The notes: generated by a model from the sequence alone, not told the origin. Positions 39,033 to 48,580 are shown, counted from the first letter of the stretch. The stretch is DNA of 64,000 bases from Nostoc sp. 'Lobaria pulmonaria (5183) cyanobiont' (GCF_002949795.1 NZ_CP026692.1:5936545-6000544); one strand, 5' to 3'. Numbers and translations: made by a program.

Positions 39033-39226
39033 TGTGTATTGGTATAAATTTTTCTTCTAACAAAGATTAATTTCAGAATATATTTTTTCTTGTACCAACT
39101 ACCCCATTAAACCAAAATTAGTTACCTAAAGTATATTTATACTATTTTTTAGTAATTCTATTTAATCATTATAAATTAATGTAAAATTTCAAGTGCATCA
39201 ACAATCTGAAACAGGAAAAGTTTATT

Positions 39227-39664
39227 ATGCCTCTAGCAGTTGGTACGGATGCACCTGCATTTACCACCAAAGATACAAACGGCAACACAGTCTCCTTATC
39301 TGATTTTGCCGGAAAGACGGTTGTTTTGTATTTTTACCCCAAAGATGATACGCCAGGCTGCACCAAACAAGCCTGTAGTTTCCGGGATGCCCAGTCTCAA
39401 TATCAAGGTAAAGATATTGCAATCTTGGGAGTCAGTGCAGATGATGAAGTTTCCCATCAAGCATTCACCCAAAAATATAATTTGAATTTTCCCCTACTGG
39501 CTGACAGCGATAAATCCCTCATCAAAGCTTTTGATGTGGATGGCGGCGGTTATGCCAAGCGCGTCACTTACGTAATTGACCCCAGCGGCAAAATTACCCA
39601 TGTTGACGCTAATGTAAATACCAGCAACCATGCTAGCGATATTTTAGCTACACTTGGACTGTAG
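39227..39664 (+). CDS. thioredoxin-dependent peroxiredoxin, PrxQ/BCP type
   Basis: A 145-aa peroxiredoxin that reduces hydrogen peroxide and organic peroxides with thioredoxin. The active site is DDTPGCTKQACSFRD with peroxidatic Cys45 and resolving Cys50 five residues later, the atypical two-Cys PrxQ layout. No signal peptide. AAACAGGAAAAG before ATG 39227 serves as ribosome site. Single gene with a strong terminator. Confidence 0.95.
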   Translation: MPLAVGTDAPAFTTKDTNGNTVSLSDFAGKTVVLYFYPKDDTPGCTKQACSFRDAQSQYQGKDIAILGVSADDEVSHQAFTQKYNLNFPLLADSDKSLIKAFDVDGGGYAKRVTYVIDPSGKITHVDANVNTSNHASDILATLGL

Positions 39665-39701
39665 TTTTTTACCTGATAATTCAGGATTTTTTAAATAGTC
39701 T

Positions 39702-39737
39702 CAACCCCAAGCCCTAAAGGCTTGGGGTTGTTTATTT
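39702..39737 (+). terminator. terminator downstream of the peroxiredoxin gene
   Basis: A 12-bp perfect stem CAACCCCAAGCC/GGCTTGGGGTTG (39702-39713, 39719-39730) followed by TTTATTT; shared with the convergent next gene. Confidence 0.75.
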
Positions 39738-39741
39738 GAAT

Positions 39742-40140
39742 TCAGTTACCTGATGGTGGTGTCACCGATGGCGATGTAACTGATGGTAGTGTAATCGTTG
39801 GCAAATTGGGGGTTGGTTGCTGTTGTTGACCTTGAATTAGTTTTTGTTGCCTTGCTTTAAAGGCTGCTGCTGCTGAGTTTAGTTCTTGGTTCTGCTGGTT
39901 AGAATCCCAGTTGAGAGTCCCGAAATTTGCCCGATGAATCAGATCAAACATATTAAAATTGTCTGAGTTGGAACGGGAGAAAGGATCGGTATTTTGGTCT
40001 GTTGTACTATTACTGGGGAAAGCATCCGTTGGGCTGCTGATTTGAGCCGAACTGGGTTGAGCCATGAGCAAGGAAGCAAAGCTAATTCCTGCTGCCGTAG
40101 CTACAAAGAGTCTAGTAATTTGTAAAAATGGTTTTTTCAT
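39742..40140 (-). CDS. small secreted Pro/Gln-rich protein
   Basis: A 132-aa protein with a clear signal peptide (residues 1-32: MKKPFLQITRLF, a hydrophobic stretch and ending in SSA). The mature part is low-complexity, with a Gln cluster near residue 105 and a C-terminal TLPSVTSPSVTPPSG repeat. No domain is recognised. It lies downstream of the ABC exporter genes on the same strand and may share their transcript. Confidence 0.6.
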   Translation of the reverse strand: MKKPFLQITRLFVATAAGISFASLLMAQPSSAQISSPTDAFPSNSTTDQNTDPFSRSNSDNFNMFDLIHRANFGTLNWDSNQQNQELNSAAAAFKARQQKLIQGQQQQPTPNLPTITLPSVTSPSVTPPSGN

Positions 40141-40179
40141 GGGTTTTGACCCTACCTAAAATTTATCTATTTTATCTTT

Positions 40180-41067
40180 TTAAGCCAGAGTTCGCCGCAG
40201 TTGGGGTTGAATACTCACTAAGGCGACTAGGGCAAAGCCAAACAACACTAGCAACGCTCCCCCAAAGGTAACATTGCCCCAAGGAGCCTGCATCACTACA
40301 CTACCTAATTCCCAACTACTGTGGAAATAGAGATAGCGAATTGGTTCGATCGCATAGCTGAGAGGATTTAGGGTAGCCACAACCTGTAACCACTGAGGCA
40401 TGAAGGATAGAGGTGCTAAAGCAGTACTAGCAAACAATAATGGTAGGTTAGTGACGAAAATCACTGCAATCAATTCAATGTGTCCGGGTAAAGCAAAAGC
40501 TAAACCGAGGGAAATGGCTGTTACACCCAAAGCTAAGAGTAAGACAATTAGCGCGATCGCACTTAAACCCGCTATATTTGGTAGTCCAGCGCCCAAAAAT
40601 GCTGCTGCTGCCACAATTACGGCTGCTTGCAACAAACTTTGGCTGATGATGAAGATGGCTGAGGCAAAGACAATGGAAAACCGCGATGCTAAGGGTGCTA
40701 CCAACAAACGATTCAAAAAGCCGAACTCGCGGTCAAACATTACTGGTAAGCCAGCATTCAACGCCCCAGCAAAGGCTGTAAATACAATGATGCCAGCCGC
40801 CAAAAATTGACCGTAATTTGTTGTATTGCCAAATATACCCTTGGGAGCATTTTGGAACAAAGCACCAAATAGCACTAACCACATTACTGGCTGAATAATT
40901 CCAGCAACTAAAGATGAGGGACGGCGTTGTAACTGAATAAACAAGCGACGAGTTAAAGCCAACGTCTCTTGTACCAATTCGCCGAAAAAGTTAGGTGCAG
41001 TATTAGCATCTGCTTGCGGCGATGCTAGCGGCTGCCAATTGATATCAGATTTAGGAGTAACACTCAT
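40180..41067 (-). CDS. ABC-2 type exporter permease (DrrB-like)
   Basis: A 295-aa membrane protein with six predicted helices. It has the ABC-2 permease features: an N-terminal cytoplasmic part, IQPVMWLVLFGALF, the conserved VMFDREFGFLNRLLVAPL segment and a C-terminal LSFMPQWLQVVATLNPLSYAIEPIR. It should pair with the ATPase encoded 149 bp upstream to export an unknown compound. Confidence 0.88.
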   Translation of the reverse strand: MSVTPKSDINWQPLASPQADANTAPNFFGELVQETLALTRRLFIQLQRRPSSLVAGIIQPVMWLVLFGALFQNAPKGIFGNTTNYGQFLAAGIIVFTAFAGALNAGLPVMFDREFGFLNRLLVAPLASRFSIVFASAIFIISQSLLQAAVIVAAAAFLGAGLPNIAGLSAIALIVLLLALGVTAISLGLAFALPGHIELIAVIFVTNLPLLFASTALAPLSFMPQWLQVVATLNPLSYAIEPIRYLYFHSSWELGSVVMQAPWGNVTFGGALLVLFGFALVALVSIQPQLRRTLA

Positions 41068-41216
41068 AGCAATTTTGGATTTTGGATTTTAGATTTTAGA
41101 TTGGGCATTAGGCATTGGGGATTGGGCACAAGAGGCTGAGGTGCGGAGGGGCAGAGGGGAAAGACTGACTGCTTGCTACTTATCCTCTGCTCCCCCTGCT
41201 CCCCAGTTCCCATTCC

Positions 41217-42236
41217 CTATCTCATATTCTGCTTCTTTTCAGCTTTGGGATCGCGGGTGGCGACGGCTGCGAGTTCTGCATCCAATAAGGTGCGTCCTGT
41301 GGCAGCGAGATAAACGTCATCAAGGCTGGGGCGAGATTGGGCGATGCCAAATATTGGCAAGCCAGCAGTATTCAGCGCTTGCTGTATGTTAATCAGAACA
41401 TCATTCTGAGGTGTCACTACCAAGTTGAGCGAATTACCTTGAGCGCTGTTGATGATGACTTCTTGGACAAAGGGCAAAGGTTTCAGGAGGTTTTTAGCTT
41501 TTTCGGCTTCCTCAATCGGGGAAAACTCGCGGATTCGCAAGGTGATGCGATCGCCCCCTACTTGATCTTTTAATTGTGAAGGTGTACCACTGGCAATTAC
41601 AACGCCGCGATCTATAATTGCCACGCGATCGGCTAAAGCGTCAATTTCTTCTAAGTAATGGCTGGTAATTACTACCGTCGTCCCAGAGGCGCGTAATTTT
41701 CTCAAGAAATCCCATACCACAAAACGGGTTTCTATGTCCAGTCCTACAGTTGGCTCGTCCAACACCAAAACATCTGGTGCATGGAGCAATCCAGCAGCCA
41801 AGTCTAGGCGCTTGCGTAAACCGCCTGAGTAAGTTCCTGTCTTTTTGTTGGCGTATTCTTGCAAACCGAGTAAATCTAATACCGTTTCAATACGCTGTTT
41901 GGCTACTGCGCCTGGAAGGTGATAAAGTGCTGCTTGCAATTGCAGCAATTCTTTTCCAGTCAACACCTTATCTATAGCGACTTCCTGAGCTACGTAGCCT
42001 AGTCGTTGTCTTGCCACTTTCGGATTATCTAACACAGAGATGCCAGATACTTCGATTTTGCCAGCATCCGGTGTGGTCAGCGTACACAAAGCACGCAAGG
42101 TAGTGGTTTTACCAGCACCATTAGGGCCTAGTAAACCAAAAATTTCTCCTGGTTCTACCTGAAAGGAAACATCTTGGACGGCAACCACTGTGCCGTAGCG
42201 CTTTTGCAAATTTTGAATGAAAACGGCGGGAGCCAT
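41217..42236 (-). CDS. ABC exporter ATP-binding protein (DrrA-like)
   Basis: A 339-aa ATPase. Walker A GLLGPNGAGKTTTL, the signature YSGGLRKRLDLA and Walker B VLVLDEPTVGLD with the switch His in VITSHYLEEI are all present. About 100 residues follow the core, as in daunorubicin-resistance-type exporters. The start is ATG 42236 (MAPAVFIQNLQKRYG); an upstream in-frame Met adds eight residues. It is followed by the permease gene on the same strand, with short repeats between. Confidence 0.92.
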   Translation of the reverse strand: MAPAVFIQNLQKRYGTVVAVQDVSFQVEPGEIFGLLGPNGAGKTTTLRALCTLTTPDAGKIEVSGISVLDNPKVARQRLGYVAQEVAIDKVLTGKELLQLQAALYHLPGAVAKQRIETVLDLLGLQEYANKKTGTYSGGLRKRLDLAAGLLHAPDVLVLDEPTVGLDIETRFVVWDFLRKLRASGTTVVITSHYLEEIDALADRVAIIDRGVVIASGTPSQLKDQVGGDRITLRIREFSPIEEAEKAKNLLKPLPFVQEVIINSAQGNSLNLVVTPQNDVLINIQQALNTAGLPIFGIAQSRPSLDDVYLAATGRTLLDAELAAVATRDPKAEKKQNMR

Positions 42237-42371
42237 GACAGCCGATCCCCAACTATACAAATCTCAATAAAGTCTATCCTTATTGTAGAAGGTATAAAGC
42301 AAGGAAATAGCGCATGAGCGAAAATCTGTAAATAAGTTCGCATTATGCGCTATGCTGCCAAAAATTTTTAA

Positions 42372-43352
42372 TTATTCTAAACAAGTTGGTTGATTGCGTT
42401 TGTAGCGAAACAAACCAAATACTACAGCAATTAATCCTAAACCTGGAAGATTTGCAGGCTCTGGAACCTTAGTATGTGTAGGAGGCTTAGGCGGAGTGTA
42501 GTACTTAGTTGGGACATTTGGCAGATCGCCATTAAATAGATAGTTGTGAGACTCGCCATTTCCCGTCAAAGAAGCTACCACTACATTGCCGTTAACTTGA
42601 CCGTTATTGAAATTGAAATTAGCCAAAGGTGCAAGAATACTACCTTGGATGCCAATTCCACTAGCAGTTAGGTTTGTTGCTTCATAAAAGTTGTAAATTA
42701 CCTTTTGTTTATCTGCGCCAATGATATTAAACCCAAAGTTTTGCAGCGAGACATCCTTACCGCTGATATTGACAACGATAGTTGAATTTGCATCCCCCTT
42801 AATTTCAAAATAGTTTGTTTTGGAGACAGATGAGCCTGCAAGATTAAAAACATTGAAAGCATTACCACTGCCACTAAGGTTAATAGCACCCCAAGGTTGA
42901 ACTGTTGTATTACCAGTAGGAGTTAAGGTTGCCAAATATTCAGATAGCCCTCGCAGTTCTTTCCCTGCTTCATTGAAGTCGATGGGATTGCTCTTGCTGA
43001 GAGTTCCTTGGGGAAATCCCACATTGCTAGATACATTGGCACTGCCTCCATAGACAGCATTACCGTGATAGACTTGACCGTTGCTCAAAGTTAAATTCTG
43101 TCCAGCGACTACTACGTTGCCGCTATTGCCAGAAAGTCTGCTTCCAAGTCCGCCGACGAAATTTATGTTACCGCCAGCAGCAACTTTTCCTTCAATATCT
43201 GTATATTTTTGAGAGATATCTCCCAAAACAAATACATTGTAATCAGAGGCAGCGCCTAACTCAACTGCATTCGCTCTTGCTGAGAAACCCAGTGCTAGAG
43301 TGACTACAATCGGAGCTGCTACTAACCCCCTATAATATGTTTGTGATTTCAT
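42372..43352 (-). CDS. choice-of-anchor-A family PEP-CTERM protein
   Basis: A 326-aa exported protein. It starts with a signal peptide (about residues 1-29), has the choice-of-anchor-A domain (SDYNVFVLGDISQKYTDIEG, KVAAGGNINF, GSILAPLANFNFNNGQVNG, NVVVASLTGNGE) and ends with a PEP-CTERM sorting signal (VPEPANLPGLGLIAVVFGLF then RYKR). Such proteins are exported and cut by exosortase, and belong to the surface or the extracellular matrix. No exosortase gene is in this window. Confidence 0.9.
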   Translation of the reverse strand: MKSQTYYRGLVAAPIVVTLALGFSARANAVELGAASDYNVFVLGDISQKYTDIEGKVAAGGNINFVGGLGSRLSGNSGNVVVAGQNLTLSNGQVYHGNAVYGGSANVSSNVGFPQGTLSKSNPIDFNEAGKELRGLSEYLATLTPTGNTTVQPWGAINLSGSGNAFNVFNLAGSSVSKTNYFEIKGDANSTIVVNISGKDVSLQNFGFNIIGADKQKVIYNFYEATNLTASGIGIQGSILAPLANFNFNNGQVNGNVVVASLTGNGESHNYLFNGDLPNVPTKYYTPPKPPTHTKVPEPANLPGLGLIAVVFGLFRYKRNQPTCLE

Positions 43353-43544
43353 CTTCTAGTTTATCAATCATCAACATTATCCTATGGGTATAAATTAAAG
43401 ATTTCACTAGTCTGCTAGCTATTTTCATTGAAGTTTCACACTGGTATAACTATTGTATATTTTTCCCTAAATCATCCAAAAAACCGCACATTTACTATTG
43501 ACTTCATCAATTATGAAGAAGAATTCAGGAGTTATAATATAACG

Positions 43545-45014
43545 TTATTTCACAACCTTCAAACTTTTGAAGCTAATATCATTGCAACCGCTGATAAATC
43601 CCCCCATAGCCTGGATTTGTTGTAGATATTCAAGGACGGATTTGGTGATGACTTCTCCCGGCATTAACACAGGAATTCCTGGGGGATAGGGACAGACGAT
43701 TTCAGCACAGATGCGTTTATTGGTTTGTGTCAAAGGTAGTATTTCACTGACAGCAAAAAAAGCTTCACGGGGAGAAAGTTGTAAAGCATAATCTAGTGTT
43801 CTATCTAAATTTTGCCAAACCTGGCTTTTAACAGTCAAGTTGCTTCGGCGATATTCTTTAGCGAGGGTGGTGAAACCTTGCAATAATTGTTCAATATCGG
43901 CTGGGGTGTTGCCCAAACTAATGATAAAGGTGAGATGTTGTAGTGAGGCGAATTCAGCAGTAACACCTAATTTCTCATCAAGAATATCATCTGCTTCAAA
44001 TCCGGTTAAACCTAAACCAGAAACAGTGACAGTTAGTCGCGTTTTATCTAAAGCTATAAAGCCGGGAGAACCTTCCAAACGAGGCATTTCCAAAACTGAT
44101 AATCCAGGAATTTGACTGATTTTTGTTCTAGCTTCATCAGCAAGTTGTAAAGTGCGAGACATCAACATTTTTCCGTAGAGTGCCATTTGCTGACGCGCTG
44201 CATCTAGAGAAGCTAAAAGTAAATAACTAGGACTGGTAGATTGTACGAGTTGCAAAGCTTTACTGATGCGATTGCAATCTATCCTGTTACCTTGAACGTG
44301 CAACATCGATGCCTGTGTCATTGCACCAAGTACTTTGTGGATGGATTGTACAGTTAAATCGGCACCTGCGGCTAAGGCTGGAGTGGGTAATTCTGGATGA
44401 AAGGCAAAGTGGGCGCCGTGTGCCTCATCTACAAGTAGAGGGATATTATATTGATGTGTAATGCTGGCGATCGCACTCAAATTTCCACAAACACCGTAAT
44501 ATGTTGGGTAAACTGTTAACACTGCTTTGGCGTCTGGATGCTGTTGGAGTGCAGATTCTACAGCACTGGGCGTGATGCTATGGGCAATATCTAAAACTGG
44601 ATCGTATTCAGGATTGAGAAAAATTGGTATTGCACCAGAGAGAATTAAACCAGCGATCGTAGAAGAATGTACATTGCGAGGCAGAATAATTTTATCGCCT
44701 GTGCCACAGGTAGCGAGAATTGCCGCTTCAATACCACAGGTAGAACCATTGACAAGGAACCATGTTTGCGAAGCGCCAAAAGCTACTGCTGCTAGTTGTT
44801 GTGCTTCTTGAATAACGCCTTGGGGTGCAAAGAGATTATCTAAATCTGCTAATTCGGTTAAATCAGCGCGAAAGATTTTTGTACCAAGTAAATCAGCCAA
44901 GGGTTGAGAAATTCCTTCACCTTGTTTGTGTCCTGGGGTGTAAAAAGGTGCATGGGGTCTTGCTGCATTGGCTTTTAAGGCGTCTAATAAGGGTGTTTGG
45001 TTTTGATTGAGCAT
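43545..45014 (-). CDS. Orn/Lys/Arg decarboxylase-family PLP enzyme
   Basis: A 489-aa pyridoxal-phosphate enzyme. FYTPGHKQG near the N-terminus, LVNGSTCGIEAAILA, VDEAHGAHF, the cofactor lysine in QSIHKVLGAMTQASML and the C-terminal YPPGIPVLMPGE are typical. It probably decarboxylates arginine, lysine or ornithine in polyamine synthesis; the substrate is not certain. Family members of this length (about 490 aa) are common in cyanobacteria. The start is ATG 45014 (MLNQNQTPLLDAL); a Met four residues earlier is possible. Confidence 0.9.
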   Translation of the reverse strand: MLNQNQTPLLDALKANAARPHAPFYTPGHKQGEGISQPLADLLGTKIFRADLTELADLDNLFAPQGVIQEAQQLAAVAFGASQTWFLVNGSTCGIEAAILATCGTGDKIILPRNVHSSTIAGLILSGAIPIFLNPEYDPVLDIAHSITPSAVESALQQHPDAKAVLTVYPTYYGVCGNLSAIASITHQYNIPLLVDEAHGAHFAFHPELPTPALAAGADLTVQSIHKVLGAMTQASMLHVQGNRIDCNRISKALQLVQSTSPSYLLLASLDAARQQMALYGKMLMSRTLQLADEARTKISQIPGLSVLEMPRLEGSPGFIALDKTRLTVTVSGLGLTGFEADDILDEKLGVTAEFASLQHLTFIISLGNTPADIEQLLQGFTTLAKEYRRSNLTVKSQVWQNLDRTLDYALQLSPREAFFAVSEILPLTQTNKRICAEIVCPYPPGIPVLMPGEVITKSVLEYLQQIQAMGGFISGCNDISFKSLKVVK

Positions 45015-45026
45015 TAAAAAAAACAA

Positions 45027-45522
45027 ACGGTTAAGAGAACTCCAAAAAATAAATTATCCAATATTATGGGGTGAACATCTTGCCATTAGTGTCAAGTTAA
45101 GGCAGAAGCCCAAATGTCCAAGGTAAGTAACTACGCAAAATTAATTACAGTCATTGCAAGCGAAGCGTTCGCAATGACATTGTGTAATGAATTATGTTTA
45201 CCTACTTATGTTCATCGAATTCGGGGTGTCGTTTATTGAATTCGGGCAGTCGTTCATCGAATTCGGGGTGTCGTTTATTAAATTCGGGCAGCCGTTTCTT
45301 GAATTCGGGGTGTCGTTTATTAAATTCGGGCAGCCGTTTCTTGAATTCGGGGTGTCGTTTATCGAATTCGGGCAGCCGTTTCTTGAATTCGGGCAGCCGT
45401 TTATTATTTTTGTTCAATTAGTTTTACATTATGATTTGGCAATTGCCGAATTTTTTACTTAAAGGTTCTGCGGGTTTAATAAGTAATCAAACGGATATGA
45501 TATAATTCCTTACTTTCAAGAA
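45027..45522. other. spacer holding a 21-bp minisatellite
   Basis: Between the decarboxylase gene and the end of the protease-ATPase operon. It carries the array (listed separately) and a GCAAGCGAAGCGTTCGCAATG hairpin at about 45155-45176. No gene is supported. Confidence 0.5.
45216..45404. repeat. minisatellite, nine 21-bp units of two alternating types
   Basis: Units YRAATTCGGGGTGTCGTTTAT (A) and YRAATTCGGGCAGYCGTTYMT (B) run A-B-A-B-A-B-A-B-B, a 42-bp higher-order repeat. With nine units of 21 bp it equals the 13.5-kb array in unit length and number, though the sequences differ. Frames stay open on both strands (heptads like FIEFGVS or KRLPEFN), which I regard as by-products. Confidence 0.92.
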
Positions 45523-48500
45523 TTAGCTTCTTACTGCACGCTCTCTCACCCATTGTTTTAACAGAGGAATTTCAAAATCATATCCTCCATTGATTTTGTG
45601 TAAAATATGATAACGCAACAAGCGGGTTAATACCTTTTCAGCAATTTCAGTAGTTATAGGTAATAAAATATCAGTCTTGGCAACTTGTAATAATAATTCT
45701 TGACCAATTACCATTTCTTCAGGTGTAGTTCCTGTAAATTCTGTCCAAATATTTGTAAAATAAGGTTGACCGGAAATAAATGCGTCATTAATAGAAGCTT
45801 GCAAGAGTTCAGTAGTAATAAAATCAGTATGGTTAAAGTTAGCTTGATTCACCATTGATGCGCCCAATAATTGTAGGCAGTAAGGGTGACAATTGGTAAG
45901 CATTAATACTTCCTCTACAATGCCTGGAGCGTAACCCAGTGTAAAAGCTGGATCTGGATTAAGCAGTAAGTCCTCAGCTTCGTTAGGTTCAAGATAAAGC
46001 ATTTCTATCGGGACAACGCTGATAAAATAGCTACTCCAATTCGGGCCTAATTCCTCTAAAGTTTGCACCCCAGAAAAGAGAAAACCGAGTTGTTCATAAT
46101 GTTGAATTAAGTGGCGCAGTTCGTCAAATAAACGTAAATTTATTTGTCCCTTTTGGATGGCGGTACCGATTTTTTCAAATTCATCAAGGTTGAGAAGGAT
46201 GCGCCGTTCTCCGATTTGGGCAAGTGCTTCATCCAACCAATCTTCTAAGGTAGTATAGGGACTAGGTTGAAAATCGGTGCGTTTGGGAATGTTTGGTAAT
46301 TGAACACCTTGACTTTTGCAGTCTTTATGAATTGCACGGACTAAGCCAAAGCAAAAGTCAGATTCGCTGGTGGTAATGGCGGAACTTTGCATATCCACAA
46401 ATACGGGGAGAATATCACTGGGAAGCAGGCGGGGAAAGTTATACAAAAAGGAAGTTTTACCACAGCGACGGGGGCCATGCAGCACAAGGGTAGGTCGGTC
46501 ACGGTCTAAAACTCGACGGACAACTTCATTGGCAAATCTCTGACGACCTTTAAACAAGTTTTTTTGCTCAAGTCGCACCGGATTTCCATATTGGAACGGG
46601 TTGATTAGTTCGTCTTGAGAGAGTTTGCGTTGTTCATTTTGTTCCAGTTCAATAACCCTTTGCCAATGTTCCAGTACAAGTGTCCAGCGTTTGATGGCTT
46701 CGTCTTTAAGTCCCAGAGAGGGTAATTGGGATTGTAATTGCACAAGCTTGTTATTGATTTTTTCTAATCCTCGTTCTCGTAGGGGTATATTTTTATTTTC
46801 AAGTGCAGATTGAATATCTTGAATAATAGTTTGCAAACGAGGAATAAGGATAGAAAGTTCGGGTTTAACCTTTGATAAAGGTGTTTCTGGAGTGGGGGTA
46901 TCGCTGTTAGAATTGAGGTGATAGAAGGGGGAAATCAGGAAGGGTAATATAGGATGGTCTGAGTTGGCAGTAAAGATTAGTTCTGGAATACTTTGAATTT
47001 GCTGGAGTTGGTCGGCGACAATTTGTGGTAAGGCATTTTGTAGGGTTATTTGAAATCCTGGTAAGGAAAAAGTTTGGGTATATTGAAAGATTGTTAAGGC
47101 TTGTTGAGGTCTTTCACGAAATTCAGAAACAAGAAGTTGAGCATGATTAGGTAAAGGTATCCACAGAAGTTCGCTAGTGTAAGGAGGTAATTGAAAAAGT
47201 ATTTTTGCTGTTTGGGGACGTAACTGCCTAATTGTTGAATCTGAAAATCTGAAAAGTTTTAGTAAACAATGAGGAAATGTATAATAACCATTTCTAGAGA
47301 TAAAGTTATAATTAAAGCTATAATCAGGAAATATTCTGTAATAGCTGACTAAAGTTAGAGGGATAATTAATACTGAAAGCCATCCTAAATTTTGGGCAGA
47401 AAGAGCTATTAAAATTACTGTAGTGATGATAAAAACTCTGTTGTCTTTTGCTGGTGCAAGAGCAAAAGCGATTAAACTTGCAACAACCGAAAACCAAGTA
47501 AGCGGTAAAGTAGCAACTAGCGTCACGATGAGCGCCACTCCTCCCGCCACGACTCCCGCCACAATGAGCGCCACTCCTCCCGCCACGACTCCCGCCACAA
47601 TGAGCGCCACTCCTCCTGCCACGACTCCTGCCACTTGTCCCGCCACGATGAGCGCCACGACTCTCGCCACTCCTCCCGCCACGACTCTCGCCACTCGTCC
47701 CGCCACGAGGAGCGCCATAACGACCGCCACAAGGAGCGCCACGACGACCGCCACGAGGAGCGCCACGACGACCGCCACGCCCGCCGCGCCCGCCACGACT
47801 CCTGCCACTTGTCCCGCCACGACGAGCGCCACTCCTCCCGCCACGACGAGCGCCACTCCTCCCGCCACGACTCCCGCCACTCCTCCTGCATCATCACTAT
47901 TTTCTATACTTTCTGTTGCTGTAAATAGGAAAATGCCTGTCATTCCACTTACTAACAAGAGAAACAACCAGTTTTGAGTTGCTAACCACGCTCCTAACAT
48001 CACGCTGATTGTTCCTCCCACCACCATCACATTAAGAGCAAGGGAAAGATGTTGTTTTTTTAACAGTTGCAATATTAACCAAACAGTTAATGATACAGAT
48101 ATTCCAAAAACTGCAAGACCTATACCCATTTGAGGTAAAGGAGGTAAAAATTTAATAGCTTCTATTAAGCCCTTTAACCATCTATCAGGCTGATTTAATA
48201 CAACTATCAACCACAACAAGGGGATAACCAGTCCTAAAGGTAAAAATAAAACTCCTGTCGTATAAGCAATTAACATTACACAAGGTAACTGTAGCCAATC
48301 CAACAATTGATTACGCTCAATCAGTCTTAAAATAAGAGGAATATTAAAAATAAATAATAGTAATAAATACTGATTAATAAATCGTAACTTTCCGTACAAC
48401 AAAATCTCAAAAAAAATTGTGTCTGGTCTGCGTCCATCTTTTTCTTTTTGAGGCAACCATTCATTCATTCGTTGCTGAAGCCTTGAAGGACAAAACATTG

Positions 48501-48543
48501 CCCACCAAAATAGTTCCCAAATTTCTTGCAAAAACAGCAACAT
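45523..48543 (-). CDS. multi-spanning membrane P-loop ATPase with V-A-x-x repeat array
   Basis: A 1006-aa protein. Residues about 1-220 hold several ordinary membrane helices. Residues about 219-341 are a near-pure Val/Ala/Gly/Leu array of tetrapeptides (VAGGVALVVAGG type) encoded by a 12-bp minisatellite. More helices follow to about 410. Then come a linker, a coiled-coil-like region near 585-640 and an AAA/STAND-like ATPase: NPFQYGNPV, FKGRQRFANEV, Walker A HGPRRCGKTSF (about 690) and Walker B LLNLDEFE (about 780). A C-terminal winged-helix-like part ends at ERAVRS. The ATPase resembles that of the protease gene 37 bp upstream, so the two probably act together at a membrane. The frame is intact. 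Confidence 0.8.
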   Translation of the reverse strand: MLLFLQEIWELFWWAMFCPSRLQQRMNEWLPQKEKDGRRPDTIFFEILLYGKLRFINQYLLLLFIFNIPLILRLIERNQLLDWLQLPCVMLIAYTTGVLFLPLGLVIPLLWLIVVLNQPDRWLKGLIEAIKFLPPLPQMGIGLAVFGISVSLTVWLILQLLKKQHLSLALNVMVVGGTISVMLGAWLATQNWLFLLLVSGMTGIFLFTATESIENSDDAGGVAGVVAGGVALVVAGGVALVVAGQVAGVVAGAAGVAVVVALLVAVVVALLVAVVMALLVAGRVARVVAGGVARVVALIVAGQVAGVVAGGVALIVAGVVAGGVALIVAGVVAGGVALIVTLVATLPLTWFSVVASLIAFALAPAKDNRVFIITTVILIALSAQNLGWLSVLIIPLTLVSYYRIFPDYSFNYNFISRNGYYTFPHCLLKLFRFSDSTIRQLRPQTAKILFQLPPYTSELLWIPLPNHAQLLVSEFRERPQQALTIFQYTQTFSLPGFQITLQNALPQIVADQLQQIQSIPELIFTANSDHPILPFLISPFYHLNSNSDTPTPETPLSKVKPELSILIPRLQTIIQDIQSALENKNIPLRERGLEKINNKLVQLQSQLPSLGLKDEAIKRWTLVLEHWQRVIELEQNEQRKLSQDELINPFQYGNPVRLEQKNLFKGRQRFANEVVRRVLDRDRPTLVLHGPRRCGKTSFLYNFPRLLPSDILPVFVDMQSSAITTSESDFCFGLVRAIHKDCKSQGVQLPNIPKRTDFQPSPYTTLEDWLDEALAQIGERRILLNLDEFEKIGTAIQKGQINLRLFDELRHLIQHYEQLGFLFSGVQTLEELGPNWSSYFISVVPIEMLYLEPNEAEDLLLNPDPAFTLGYAPGIVEEVLMLTNCHPYCLQLLGASMVNQANFNHTDFITTELLQASINDAFISGQPYFTNIWTEFTGTTPEEMVIGQELLLQVAKTDILLPITTEIAEKVLTRLLRYHILHKINGGYDFEIPLLKQWVRERAVRS
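47521..47886. repeat. 12-bp minisatellite inside the membrane ATPase gene
   Basis: About 30 units, plus-strand CGCCACKMCTCC-like (CGCCAC plus six variable bases), with a single 6-bp irregularity near 47784. Much richer in GC than the rest of the gene. Since 12 bp is four codons, unit gain or loss never breaks the reading frame. Confidence 0.92.
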
Positions 48544-48580
48544 TTTTTATATTTAATGTTTGAATCTTTGGCTTCTTGCT

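Noticed and set aside
45187-45462. 91-aa plus-strand repeat protein (FIEFGVS heptads)
   Set aside because: Translation of the minisatellite; the minus strand is open too, and no family or ribosome site is seen.
47423-47977. 184-aa plus-strand frame (Thr/Pro/Ala-rich)
   Set aside because: It is antisense to the long membrane ATPase frame and exists only because of the 12-bp repeat.
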